From: Ottowia flava
GTDB lineage: Bacteria; Pseudomonadota; Gammaproteobacteria; Burkholderiales; Burkholderiaceae_C
DNA: 64,000 nt
Assembly: GCF_042680565.1 (NCBI RefSeq)
Contig: NZ_JBHUEJ010000036.1
Span: 1-64,000 of the forward strand
Reading direction: 5' to 3'
How positions within the stretch are numbered: position 1 is the first letter of the stretch; each line of letters begins with the position of its first letter. This document shows, piece after piece, positions 35,328 through 44,230 of this stretch. Position numbers and translations under genes: made by a program. Under the pieces are notes generated by a model, which was given only the letters and a program-made list of their open reading frames with translations, searched no databases and was not told where the DNA came from.

Positions 35328-35362
35328 AGGGCAGCACGGGCAACCGCGCTGCCCTTTTTCTT
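35328..35362 (+). terminator. Intrinsic terminator of rpmE
   Basis: AGGGCAGC (35328-35335) pairs with GCTGCCCT (35348-35355) and is followed by TTTTCTTA. Confidence 0.85.
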
Positions 35363-35415
35363 ATCCGATACGGCTTGGCGGCGACCTGTGTGTCGCGCGC
35401 CCACTGACGTCACGC

Positions 35416-37122
35416 TTGAACCAGCCGAACCCCGCCATCGTCGCCCAGGACGCCGTTCGACGCCTTCCTCGCTGGGCGCTGCTGTTGCTGTGCCTGGCCT
35501 ACGTGGTGCCCGGCTACATCGGTCGCGAGCCCTGGAAGAACGCGGACATCGCCGCGTTCGGCTACATGCTGGAGCTCGCCAAATCCAGTGATCTCGCTTT
35601 CTGGCTGAAGCCCACACTGATGGGGCAGCCGGCCGATGCTGGCGCCCTGCTGCCCTACTGGCTGGGCGCCTGGGCGATCCAATTGGCGCCGAGTTGGGTG
35701 CCTTCCGAACTGGCGGTGCGCCTGCCCTTCGTGGCCATGCTGGCGATGACGCTGGCCGGCACCTGGTATGCGGTCTACTATCTGGCGCGCCAGCCCAGCG
35801 CTCAGCCGGTGGCGTTTGCCTTTGGCGGCGAGGCCGAACCGACCGACTACGCCCGGGCGCTTGCGGATGGCAGCCTGCTCGCCCTGGTCGCGACGCTGGG
35901 CCTGGCCCAGTTCTCCCATGAAACCACGCCAGCGCTGGCGCAGCTGTTTTTCGGCGTGCTGGTGTTCTTCGGGTTTGCGGCCGCCTATTACCGCCCCAAC
36001 CGCGCCACGCTCGCCCTGTTGGTCGGCCTGCCAGGCCTGGCCCTGTCGGGTGCGCCGGCAACTTCTGTGTTCTACGGCAGCATCGTCCTGCTGGCCCTTC
36101 TGACGCCCGGGCTGACCCTGACCGAGCCGCGCGTTCGGCGCCGATTGGTCTGGGTGCTGGTGCTCGCACTGGCGGTCACGCTGGTGCTCAGCAGCACTTT
36201 GGACCTCTGGCGCTGGCGCATTGCCCCGCTGCGCACCCGCTGGGACGACTGGCGCGCCGTGGCCAACCTGTTCCTGTGGTTCACCTGGCCGGTCTGGCCG
36301 TTGGTGGTGTGGACGTTGTGGCGGTGGCGGCGCCAGTTGCTGGACTTGCGTGTGTACCGCCACCTGGGCTTGCCGCTGCTGCTGGCCAGCGTGCCGGTCA
36401 CGTCCGCGCTGGCCACCACGGCCGGCGACCGCGCCCTGTTGCTGGCACTGCCCGCGCTGGCAGCCTTGGCCGCATTCGCGCTGCCCACCTTCCGGCGCAG
36501 CATGTCGGCGCTGATCGACTGGTTCACCCTGCTTTTTTTCACCGGCTGGGCGATCATCATCTGGGTGGTCTGGGTGGCCATGCAGACCGGCGTGCCGGCC
36601 AAGCCGGCCGCCAATGTCGCCAAGCTGGCCCCGGGTTTCGAGCCAGTCTTCCAGTGGCCAGCTTTCGTCGCCGCACTGGTCGGCACCGTCGCCTGGGCGG
36701 CGCTGGCGCGCTGGCGCACCGGGCGCCACCGCACGGCCTTATGGAAGAGCCTGGTGCTGCCCGCGGCGGGCGCCACACTGTGCTGGCTGCTGCTCATGAC
36801 GCTCTGGCTGCCGGCACTGGACTACGGGCGCAGCTTCGCGCCCCAGATCCGGGATGTCCGCCGCATCATCGGTGATACACCTTGCGTCGAGGTTTATGGT
36901 CTGTCCATACCGCAGGTCGTTGGGGTGCGTTTCCATGGCGGCTGGACAACCGTGCCAATCAACGGGGCGACCTCGTGCCCCTGGCTGCTGGTGGACGTCG
37001 ATGCCCAGGCCGACCTGCCGACCGTCATCGAGTCCAGCGTATGGCAATTGGTCGATCGCGTGCGCCGCCCCACGGACGACAACGAAACGCTGTTGGTGAT
37101 GCGGCGCTCTGCAGCACCTTGA
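35416..37122 (+). CDS. ArnT/PMT-like glycosyltransferase family membrane protein
   Basis: An integral membrane protein of about 568 residues with ten or more hydrophobic helices (WALLLLCLAYVVPGYIGREP; VRLPFVAMLAMTLAGTWY; ALALLVGLPGLALSG and others). A soluble C-terminal domain follows (PCVEVYGLSIPQVVGVRFHG). The first loop has REPWKNADIAAFGYMLELA, the acidic-containing loop typical of glycosyltransferase-39/ArnT-like enzymes that use polyprenyl-phosphate sugars. The acceptor is unknown. The start is uncertain: no ATG gives a sensible N-terminus, so I use TTG at 35416 (LNQPNPAIV), which has no clear ribosome-binding site. It follows the rpmE terminator. Confidence 0.72.
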   Translation: MNQPNPAIVAQDAVRRLPRWALLLLCLAYVVPGYIGREPWKNADIAAFGYMLELAKSSDLAFWLKPTLMGQPADAGALLPYWLGAWAIQLAPSWVPSELAVRLPFVAMLAMTLAGTWYAVYYLARQPSAQPVAFAFGGEAEPTDYARALADGSLLALVATLGLAQFSHETTPALAQLFFGVLVFFGFAAAYYRPNRATLALLVGLPGLALSGAPATSVFYGSIVLLALLTPGLTLTEPRVRRRLVWVLVLALAVTLVLSSTLDLWRWRIAPLRTRWDDWRAVANLFLWFTWPVWPLVVWTLWRWRRQLLDLRVYRHLGLPLLLASVPVTSALATTAGDRALLLALPALAALAAFALPTFRRSMSALIDWFTLLFFTGWAIIIWVVWVAMQTGVPAKPAANVAKLAPGFEPVFQWPAFVAALVGTVAWAALARWRTGRHRTALWKSLVLPAAGATLCWLLLMTLWLPALDYGRSFAPQIRDVRRIIGDTPCVEVYGLSIPQVVGVRFHGGWTTVPINGATSCPWLLVDVDAQADLPTVIESSVWQLVDRVRRPTDDNETLLVMRRSAAP

Positions 37123-37130
37123 TACTCCTT

Positions 37131-37177
37131 TTTTCATAGCTGCCAGCGCAGATGGTTGTAGGGCATACGCCCGTTTT
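37131..37177 (+). repeat. Dispersed repeat, copy R11
   Basis: A plus-orientation copy: TTTTCATAGCTGCCAGCGCAG, then ATGGTTGTAGGGCATACGCC and CGTTTT (split). It fills the gap between the glycosyltransferase-like gene and the MATE gene. Confidence 0.82.
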
Positions 37178-37180
37178 CCC

Positions 37181-38563
37181 TTGATTTCCCTGGTCCATTC
37201 CCGTCTTCACCGCCATCTGGACGAGCTGAAACACATCGCGCGCCACGCCGGGGTAGTGTTGGCAGGGCAGCTGGCGGTGATGGCGTTTGGCGTTACCGAC
37301 ACCGTGGTGGCGGCGCGCTACTCCGAAGCAGCGCTGGCGGCGCTGTCGGTGGGCACCGCGGTGTACATCAGCGTGTACGTGGGTCTGATGGGCATCTTGC
37401 AGGCCCTGCTGCCGGTCTGGGCAGAACTACACGGCGCGCGCCGCGCGGCCGACGTCGGCCCTTCGGTGCGGCAGGCACTCTACGTCTGCTGCCTGACCAT
37501 TGTGCTCGGCATGGCGGTGCTGCTGGCGCCTGGGCCGCTGCTGAATGCCACCGACGTGCCCGCGTCGCTCCAGCTGGAAGTGCGCCGCTACCTCGCGGTA
37601 CTGGCCTGGGCGCTGCCGCCAGCCCTGCTGTTTCGCCTGTTCAGCACACTCAACCAGAGCCTGGGTCACCCGCGGCTGGTGTCCGTGCTGCAGGTCGGAT
37701 CGCTGCTGCTCAAGGTGCCCTTGTCAGTCTGGTTCGCCTTCGGCGGCTGGGGCTTGAGCCCGCAGGGTGCCGTCGGCTGCGCGTGGGCCACGCTGGTAGT
37801 CAACTTCGCCCTGCTGGGGGTGGCCGCCTGGCTGCTGCGCACGCAGCGCCTCTATACCCCTTATGCGCTGTGGCGCCGGATGGAGCCGCCCGATTGGCGG
37901 CAGATTGGCGCCTTTCTGCGACTGGGTGTGCCTGCCGGACTGGCCGTGATGGTGGAAGTGACCTCGTTCGCGCTGATGGCGCTGTTCATCGCACGCCTGG
38001 GAACCACGGCGTCGGCCAGCCATCAGGTCGCCTCCAACGTCGCCGCGGTGCTCTACATGACGCCTTTGGCACTGGGCATCGCCGCCAGCGCCCGCACCAG
38101 CTACTGGCTGGGCGCCAACGAGATCGGGCGAGCGGGCCAAACAGCTTGGCTCGGACTGGCCGCAGCCGGTGTGATCGCGGCGGGTTTCTCAGCCCTGTTG
38201 GCTTTCTCGGCACCGCTGGTGGCGCGGCTGTATGTTTCTGAACCTGTCGTTCTGGCGGCGGTCGTGGCGCTGTTGCCCTGGGTGGCGCTCTACCACCTGG
38301 GCGACGCGCTGCAAGCAGTGGCGCTGTTTCTGTTGCGCAGCTACCGTATCACCATGACGCCTCTGCTGGTCTACGGAGTGCTGTTGTGGGGCCTTGGTCT
38401 GAGCGGGGGTTACTGGCTGGCTTATGAAGGCATCGGTCCGTGGCCCGCACTGTTCCAGGCGCGCGCGTTCTGGATCACGAGTTCGGTCGCGCTGGGCGCG
38501 GTGGCGCTGCTGCTGACCGCAATCCTGGCCATTGCCACGCGTCGCGCTACGCTGCAGGGGTGA
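37181..38563 (+). CDS. MATE family efflux transporter
   Basis: A 460-residue multidrug and toxin extrusion transporter with about twelve helices. The N-terminus carries VLAGQLAVMAFGVTDTVVA, the MATE/NorM motif, and the second half has LRLGVPAGLAVMVEVTSFA, the matching repeat. Na+- or H+-driven cation efflux is expected; the substrate is unknown. It starts with TTG at 37181 directly after repeat R11, with no strong ribosome-binding site, so the start is provisional. Its 3' end overlaps phoR (opposite strand) by 17 bp. Confidence 0.88.
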   Translation: MISLVHSRLHRHLDELKHIARHAGVVLAGQLAVMAFGVTDTVVAARYSEAALAALSVGTAVYISVYVGLMGILQALLPVWAELHGARRAADVGPSVRQALYVCCLTIVLGMAVLLAPGPLLNATDVPASLQLEVRRYLAVLAWALPPALLFRLFSTLNQSLGHPRLVSVLQVGSLLLKVPLSVWFAFGGWGLSPQGAVGCAWATLVVNFALLGVAAWLLRTQRLYTPYALWRRMEPPDWRQIGAFLRLGVPAGLAVMVEVTSFALMALFIARLGTTASASHQVASNVAAVLYMTPLALGIAASARTSYWLGANEIGRAGQTAWLGLAAAGVIAAGFSALLAFSAPLVARLYVSEPVVLAAVVALLPWVALYHLGDALQAVALFLLRSYRITMTPLLVYGVLLWGLGLSGGYWLAYEGIGPWPALFQARAFWITSSVALGAVALLLTAILAIATRRATLQG

Positions 38564-39887
38564 TCGCCGCGCCCGGCAACGGTCGCACCCGCGCGTCCGG
38601 AAACACGAGGCTGAAGGTCGATCCCTTGCCCAATTCGCTGACCGCCTGAAGCTCACCGCCATGGCGCTGCGCCACATGCTTGGCGATGGCCAGACCAAGG
38701 CCAGTGCCTCCCGACTCTCGCGAGCGGCTGCGGTCCACCCGGTAGAAGCGCTCTCCGATACGCGCCAAATGCTGAGGCGCAATGCCGGCGCCGGTGTCCG
38801 TCACCGCGAGCCGCACATGGCCTGCGGGCGTGCGCTCCCAGCGCACATGGATCGAGCCGCCTGCCGGCGTATAGCGCACCGCGTTGTTGATCAGGTTCGA
38901 CACAGCGCTGCGCAGCTCACTCGCCGAACCCGAGAGTCGGAAAGGCGGCGCCGGATCAAACTGCAACGACTGACCTGCGTCGTCGGCATGGAGCAGTTCG
39001 GACAGGCCGCGCGCTTCGGCTTCGCACTCGGCCATCAAGGCCCCCAGGTCGATCGATTCCTGGCTGTCGGGCAGCGGGCTGCCCTCCAGGCGTGAAAGCA
39101 TCAACAGGTCTTTCACGAGCGTCTGCATTCGATCCGCCTGGGTCGCCATCAGTGCGAGATAGTGTTCGCGCTCGGCGTCTGACAAATTGAGCGATTGCAG
39201 CGTTTCGACGAACCCGGCGAGCACGGTCAGCGGTGTGCGGATCTCGTGCGACACATTGGCCACGAAGTCTCGCCGCATGGCTTCGGCCTGCGACAGTGCC
39301 GTGATGTCGCGCGACAGCAGCAGCTTGTGGTTGTCGCCGTAAGGATGTATCTGGACCGACAGCCGTACCGGACGCGCCGGTGAATCCTCGCGCCCGGCAA
39401 TGCGCACATCGCGTTTGAAGGCGCCGCTGTTGAAATATGCGGTGAACGCCGGATCGCGCACGAGATTCCCGATGTGCTGGAGCAGGTCGCGCTGCGGGAC
39501 AAAGCCAAAATGCGCCGACGCCATGTCGTTGAACCATTCGATGCGCCCGTCCGGCGCCAGCACCACGACGCCATTGGGAGACGCCTGGATGGCTGAAAGA
39601 AACGCGTGCAGGCGCTCTTCGCTGGCGCAGGCAGCATCCTGCTCCATCCGCAGCGCTCGCGCCGTTCGGTAGGCCGCGTCACCCCACTGCCCGTGAAGGG
39701 TGCGCGGCGCGCCGGAGGCTGGTTCGCGAATCCACTTCAGAAAGCGCCGACCGCGCAGAAGTTGCAAAGCCGCCGCTGCCAGGCCGGCCAGTGCAACGCC
39801 TGCGACTGCACCCGGCCAGGATTGCCACCACCACCCTGCCAAGCCCGCCATCAATTGCAGCAGCAGCACCAACGCCATATGGGCCAT
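38547..39887 (-). CDS. phoR: Phosphate regulon sensor histidine kinase PhoR
   Basis: A 446-residue sensor kinase. Two N-terminal hydrophobic segments with almost no periplasmic loop (typical of PhoR) are followed by a PAS domain (LSAIQASPNGVVVLAPDGRIEWFN). HisKA has NVSHEIRTPL (His214), and the HATPase domain has N-box LINNAVRYTP, DTGAGIAPQHL and GGTGLGLAIAKH. It phosphorylates PhoB under phosphate limitation, restrained by PstSCAB-PhoU. It is the last gene of the pst-pho run, convergent and overlapping with the MATE gene. Confidence 0.95.
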   Translation of the reverse strand: MAHMALVLLLQLMAGLAGWWWQSWPGAVAGVALAGLAAAALQLLRGRRFLKWIREPASGAPRTLHGQWGDAAYRTARALRMEQDAACASEERLHAFLSAIQASPNGVVVLAPDGRIEWFNDMASAHFGFVPQRDLLQHIGNLVRDPAFTAYFNSGAFKRDVRIAGREDSPARPVRLSVQIHPYGDNHKLLLSRDITALSQAEAMRRDFVANVSHEIRTPLTVLAGFVETLQSLNLSDAEREHYLALMATQADRMQTLVKDLLMLSRLEGSPLPDSQESIDLGALMAECEAEARGLSELLHADDAGQSLQFDPAPPFRLSGSASELRSAVSNLINNAVRYTPAGGSIHVRWERTPAGHVRLAVTDTGAGIAPQHLARIGERFYRVDRSRSRESGGTGLGLAIAKHVAQRHGGELQAVSELGKGSTFSLVFPDARVRPLPGAAITPAA

Positions 39888-39919
39888 GCGAATCCCCGAC
39901 CGTGACCCTGGCGAAAGAA

Positions 39920-40645
39920 TCAGGACGACACAGGAGTCGCTGCAGCGGACTGGGCCAACGGCTGCGCGGTAAGGCGGTAGCCGGCGCCGCGCACCGTCTC
40001 GATCAGCACGCCAGCCGTACCGAGCGCTTCGCGCAGGCGCTTGACGTGCACGTCCACCGTGCGTTCCTCAATGAACACGTGGTCGCCCCACACCTTGTCG
40101 AGCAATTGACCTCGGCTGTGAACGCGCTCGGAGTTCTGCATGAAGTAGTGGAGCAGCTTGAACTCGGTCGGCCCCATCTTGAGCGGCTGCCCGTCGAACG
40201 TCACACGGTGGGTCGCCGCATCCAACACCAGCAAACCGATCGCCACGACACCACCAGCCATCTCCGGTGAGCGACGGCGCAGCACCGCACGGATCCGGGC
40301 GAGCATCTCCTTGGTCGAAAACGGCTTGATGATGTAGTCGTCAGCGCCTGCATCCAGCCCGGCCACGCGGTCGGACTCATCGCCGCGTGCCGTCAGCATC
40401 AGGATCGGCACCGACTTGGTGCGTGCATCCTTGCGCCACTTCTTGGCCAGGGCCAAACCGCTTTCCCCCGGCAGCATCCAATCAAGCAGGATGACGTCGG
40501 GCAGCTGATCGTCCAGTTCGCGCTGCGCCGTCTCGCTGTCCATGGCCCAGGTTGGCTGGAAACCATTGTGGCGCAGGTTGACGGCAATCAGTTCGGCGAT
40601 CGGCGGTTCGTCTTCGACGATCAGTACCCTCGGCATGGTTCTCAT
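39920..40645 (-). CDS. phoB: Phosphate response regulator PhoB
   Basis: A 241-residue OmpR-type response regulator. The receiver domain has phospho-acceptor Asp55 (DVILLDWMLPGESG) and KPFSTKEM; the winged-helix domain has TEFKLLHYFMQNSERVHSR and ERTVDVHVKRLREAL. The start ATG at 40645 overlaps the phoU stop (ATGA); an ATG at 40636 (MPRVLIVED) is equally family-like. It binds Pho boxes such as that before pstS. Confidence 0.95.
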   Translation of the reverse strand: MRTMPRVLIVEDEPPIAELIAVNLRHNGFQPTWAMDSETAQRELDDQLPDVILLDWMLPGESGLALAKKWRKDARTKSVPILMLTARGDESDRVAGLDAGADDYIIKPFSTKEMLARIRAVLRRRSPEMAGGVVAIGLLVLDAATHRVTFDGQPLKMGPTEFKLLHYFMQNSERVHSRGQLLDKVWGDHVFIEERTVDVHVKRLREALGTAGVLIETVRGAGYRLTAQPLAQSAAATPVSS

Positions 40646-41343
40646 CGGGCCAACAACTCCAGTTCTTCCATCGTGCCGTGGCGCACATCCGCGCCCATGA
40701 CGATGTAGATGATGAATTCTGCGATGTTCGTGGCGTGGTCGCCGATGCGCTCGATCGCCTTCGCGAGAGTGAGCAGATCCAGGCTGGCCGAGATGGTGCG
40801 GGGATCTTCCATCATGTAGGTGATCAGCTTGCGCACGAAACCGTCGAACTCGCGGTCGAGCGCTGCATCGCCCTTGATGATCGCTACCGCATCCTCGGCG
40901 CTCAGCCGCGCAAACGCATCAAGCGCTCGGCGCAACTGGTTGGCGGCCAGATCGGCAGCAATGCGCAGCTCGCCGGAAGGCAGGACACGCGCCTTACCCG
41001 AATCAACGATGCGCTTGACCATGCGCGCAATCTTGGCGGCCTCGTCGCCCACCCGCTCGAGATTGGCGTTGGTCTTCGAAATCGCCAGCAGCAGGCGCAG
41101 GTCAATCGCGGTCGGCTGACGCCGCGCGATGATCGAAGACAGCTCCCGGTCGATCTCCAACTCCAGGGCGTTGACCCGCTGCTCGGTTTCCTCAACCTGG
41201 TCGGCTACTTCCTCGCTGAACTCCGACAAGGCATACATGGCCTGACGAATCTGCATCTCCACCATGCCGCCCAGCTCCAGGACGTGGGCGGACACCTGGT
41301 TGAGTTCGTTGTCGAACTGCGTTGAAAGGTGTTTGTCCTGCAT
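40642..41343 (-). CDS. phoU: Phosphate signalling protein PhoU
   Basis: A 233-residue all-helical protein with two PhoU repeats. It begins MQDKHLSTQFDNELNQV and contains the metal-binding-like E/D clusters. It connects the Pst transporter to PhoR and lowers PhoB activation when phosphate is plentiful. A strong AAGGAGA ribosome-binding site precedes the start, and it lies 13 bp downstream of pstB. Confidence 0.96.
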   Translation of the reverse strand: MQDKHLSTQFDNELNQVSAHVLELGGMVEMQIRQAMYALSEFSEEVADQVEETEQRVNALELEIDRELSSIIARRQPTAIDLRLLLAISKTNANLERVGDEAAKIARMVKRIVDSGKARVLPSGELRIAADLAANQLRRALDAFARLSAEDAVAIIKGDAALDREFDGFVRKLITYMMEDPRTISASLDLLTLAKAIERIGDHATNIAEFIIYIVMGADVRHGTMEELELLAR

Positions 41344-41356
41344 GGACGCTGTCTCC

Positions 41357-42178
41357 TTAGCCGAATCGGCCGGTAATGTAGTCTTCAGTTTCTTTGCGCT
41401 TGGGCTTGAAGAACAGTTCCTCGGTCGCCCCGAACTCGATCAGCTCACCCAGGTACATGTAAGCCGTGTAGTCCGACACGCGCGCAGCCTGCTGCATGTT
41501 GTGGGTCACGATGGCGATGGTGTAGTCGCGCTTGAGCTCATGCACCAATTCCTCGACCTTGCCGGTGGAAATGGGGTCGAGCGCGGAGGTCGGTTCATCG
41601 AGCAGCAGGATGGAAGGCTTGACCGCCACGCTGCGTGCGATGCACAGGCGCTGCTGTTGACCGCCGGAGAGCGACAGGCCGCTCTGGCCCAGCTTGTCCT
41701 TGACCTCATTCCAGAGCGCCGCTTTGCTCAGCGCCCATTCGACGCGCTCGTCCATGTCGGCGCGGTTGAGGCTCTCGTAGAGGCGCACGCCAAACGCGAT
41801 GTTCTCGTAGATCGTCATCGGAAACGGCGTCGGCTTCTGGAACACCATGCCGATGCTGGCACGCAGCAAGTTCACGTCTTCCTGCGGATGCAGGACGTTG
41901 CGGCCCTCGAACATGATCTCCCCCACGGCACGCTGTCCGGGATAGAGGCTGTACATGCGGTTGAGCGTGCGCAGCAGCGTGGACTTGCCGCAACCGGAAG
42001 GCCCGATGAAGGCAGTCGCCTTGCCTTCGGGAATCGTGAGGTTGATCTTCTTGAGGCCTTGGAAACCGTTGGCGTAGAAAAAATCCAGGTTGCGAACGGC
42101 CAGCGCCGCGCGTTCGCTCTCGATGCCTGCAACATTGCCGCGCGGCTGCACTTGGGGGACGGGGGTGGCGATTTCCAT
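41357..42178 (-). CDS. pstB: Phosphate ABC transporter ATP-binding protein PstB
   Basis: A 273-residue ABC ATPase. Walker A is GPSGCGKSTLLRTLNRM, signature LSGGQQQRLCIARS, and Walker B ILLLDEPTSALD. The FYANGFQGLKKINLTI start and MVFQKPTPFPM Q-loop are PstB-typical. I chose the start at 42178 (MEIATPVPQ) with AAGAG upstream. An ATG at 42220 that overlaps the pstA stop (TGATG) would add 14 residues. Confidence 0.95.
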   Translation of the reverse strand: MEIATPVPQVQPRGNVAGIESERAALAVRNLDFFYANGFQGLKKINLTIPEGKATAFIGPSGCGKSTLLRTLNRMYSLYPGQRAVGEIMFEGRNVLHPQEDVNLLRASIGMVFQKPTPFPMTIYENIAFGVRLYESLNRADMDERVEWALSKAALWNEVKDKLGQSGLSLSGGQQQRLCIARSVAVKPSILLLDEPTSALDPISTGKVEELVHELKRDYTIAIVTHNMQQAARVSDYTAYMYLGELIEFGATEELFFKPKRKETEDYITGRFG

Positions 42179-42219
42179 GTTTGACTCTTGTGGTTTTTCA
42201 ACAGGGGCGTGGAACGCCA

Positions 42220-43077
42220 TCAGTGGCCGGCCGCCTTGTCGCGGAAGAAGACACGGGCCACCACGTTGATCAGCAGCACCGTGAGTGTGATCAGCAATGC
42301 ACCACCCCATGCCAGGCGAATCCAGTTGTCGTACGGACTCATGGCGAACTGGAAGATGACCACCGGCAGGTTGGCCATCGGCTGATCCATGTTGGTGCTG
42401 AAGAACTGATTGTTGAGCGCCGTGAACAGCAAGGGCGCCGTTTCACCGCTGACGCGGGCCACAGCCAGCAGCAAGCCAGTGATGACACCGCTCTTGGCGG
42501 CGCGCAGGGTGATCATCAGCGACACCTTCCAGCGCGGTGCGCCCAGCGCCGCAGCGGCTTCGCGCAGGCTACCTGGCACCAGACGCAACATGTTCTCGGT
42601 AGTGCGCACCACCACCGGAACGGCGATCAGCGACAGGGCCAGGCTGCCGGCGAAACCGGAGAAATGCCCCATCGGCGCCACCAGGATGGCGTAGACGAAA
42701 AGGCCCAGCACGATCGAAGGCGCCGACAGCATGATGTCTGTGACGAAGCGCGTGAACTCCGCCACCTTGCTGCCATCGCCGTACTCGGCCAGGTAGATGC
42801 CGGCCAGGATGCCAACGGGCGTAGACACCAATACCGTCAGCCCCAGCATCATCAGACTGCCCACGATGGCATTGCGCAGGCCGCCACCTTCCGAACCTGG
42901 TGCGGGCGTATCCTTGATGAACAGATTCAGATCGACGGCGCCGAGACCCTTGCTCAGCAGCACGAACAGGATCCAGAGCAGCACGATCAGACCGAGGACC
43001 ATGGCGGTCATCGACAGCGTGAGGCCAACGGCGTTAGCGGCGCGGCGTTTCTTGTAGAGCGCGTTATCGGATTGCAT
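42220..43077 (-). CDS. pstA: Phosphate ABC transporter permease PstA
   Basis: A 285-residue inner-membrane permease with about six helices. The binding-protein-dependent transport domain begins LRNAIVGSLMMLGLTVLVSTPVG, and the EAA loop reads LREAAAALGAPRWKVSLM. It lies between pstC and pstB, completing the channel for inorganic phosphate. Confidence 0.95.
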   Translation of the reverse strand: MQSDNALYKKRRAANAVGLTLSMTAMVLGLIVLLWILFVLLSKGLGAVDLNLFIKDTPAPGSEGGGLRNAIVGSLMMLGLTVLVSTPVGILAGIYLAEYGDGSKVAEFTRFVTDIMLSAPSIVLGLFVYAILVAPMGHFSGFAGSLALSLIAVPVVVRTTENMLRLVPGSLREAAAALGAPRWKVSLMITLRAAKSGVITGLLLAVARVSGETAPLLFTALNNQFFSTNMDQPMANLPVVIFQFAMSPYDNWIRLAWGGALLITLTVLLINVVARVFFRDKAAGH

Positions 43078-43119
43078 GGTGTGCCAATCTTGGTAGCGGA
43101 ACGAACGGGACGAACCCGA

Positions 43120-44133
43120 TCACGTCCCCTTGGCGCGCTCGGCGCGGATGATCATCAGCTTTGCCAGCGCCAACACCACGAAGGTGATGACGAACAGCAG
43201 GAAGCCGAGGGCGAACAGCGCATTCAGGTGCAGGTCGGCAGCCTCACCGAACTCGTTAGCGAGCGTGGAGGCAATCGAAGTGCCCGGGGAAAACAGCGAG
43301 GTGGGCATCCGGTTGGCATTGCCGATCACGAACGTGACCGCCATGGTCTCGCCCAGCGCGCGCCCCAGACCCAGCATGACGCCACCGATCACACCCTTCT
43401 GGGTGTACGGCAGCACCACCTTGCGCACCACCTCCCAGGTGGTGCAACCCAGACCGTAGGCCGACTCGCGCAGGATCGACGGCACGATCTCGAACACGTC
43501 GCGCATCACGGCCGCGATGTACGGCAGGATCATGAACGCCAGCACGATGCCGGCCGCCAGAATGCCCATGCCGTTGATCGCGCCGCCAAACAGCGAGCCG
43601 ACAATCGGCATCCCGCCCAGCACATGCTGCAGCGGTGTCTGCAGGTAGTCCGCAAAGATCGGCGCAAACACGAACAGGCCGAACATGCCGTAGATGATCG
43701 AAGGGACAGCAGCCAGCAGCTCGATCGCCGTTCCCAGCGGGCGGCGCAGCCAGACCGGGCAGTTCTCGGTCAGAAACAGCGCAATGCCGAAAGCCAGTGG
43801 CACGGCGATCAGCAGCGCGATACCGGCACTCAACACCGTGCCGACGATCGCGATGGCGGCGCCGAATTCTTCATTGACGACGTCCCACTCGACACGCCAG
43901 ACGAACTGCAAGCCGAACTTCTCGAATATCGGCCAGGCGTTGATGAAAAGCGAAACGATGATGCCCACCAGTGCAACCAGCACCAGGAGCGAAAACAGTT
44001 GCGTACCTCGGTGAAACAGGGCGTCCTGCACGCGCTGGCGGCGCGCGACACCCACGCGACTGGCGGACAGTCGCGTCGTGGTTTCTAGAGGGGGCTGATG
44101 CGCGTTGTTGAGCGTTGACATTCCCGCACTCAT
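43120..44133 (-). CDS. pstC: Phosphate ABC transporter permease PstC
   Basis: A 337-residue permease with about six helices. It contains the GTVLSAGIALLIAVPLAFGIALFLTE block and the EAA loop LRESAYGLGCTTWEVVRKVVLP. The start at 44133 has GAGGAA upstream; an ATG four codons further in is possible. It lies 97 bp downstream of pstS, with a stable hairpin in the gap. Confidence 0.95.
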   Translation of the reverse strand: MSAGMSTLNNAHQPPLETTTRLSASRVGVARRQRVQDALFHRGTQLFSLLVLVALVGIIVSLFINAWPIFEKFGLQFVWRVEWDVVNEEFGAAIAIVGTVLSAGIALLIAVPLAFGIALFLTENCPVWLRRPLGTAIELLAAVPSIIYGMFGLFVFAPIFADYLQTPLQHVLGGMPIVGSLFGGAINGMGILAAGIVLAFMILPYIAAVMRDVFEIVPSILRESAYGLGCTTWEVVRKVVLPYTQKGVIGGVMLGLGRALGETMAVTFVIGNANRMPTSLFSPGTSIASTLANEFGEAADLHLNALFALGFLLFVITFVVLALAKLMIIRAERAKGT

Positions 44134-44180
44134 GGGTTCCTCGGTCAGCTTGGATTATCGGTGCGTTGCGATTTCGAACG

Positions 44181-44212
44181 CGCGCCCGCGCACCACGAGG
44201 GTGCCGGGCGCG
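44181..44212 (-). other. Intercistronic stem-loop between pstS and pstC
   Basis: CGCGCCCGCGCACC pairs with GGTGCCGGGCGCG with one bulge around a short loop, with no U-tract. Such structures commonly stabilise the upstream mRNA or attenuate transcription, which would explain the high PstS-to-permease ratio; this is inferred. Confidence 0.5.
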
Positions 44213-44230
44213 GCGGCTTCGAAGCGGGAT

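Noticed and set aside
42181..44088. A 635-codon open frame on the plus strand
   Set aside because: It lies opposite pstA and pstC, whose products are unmistakable. The translation is Gln/His/Arg-rich shadow sequence.
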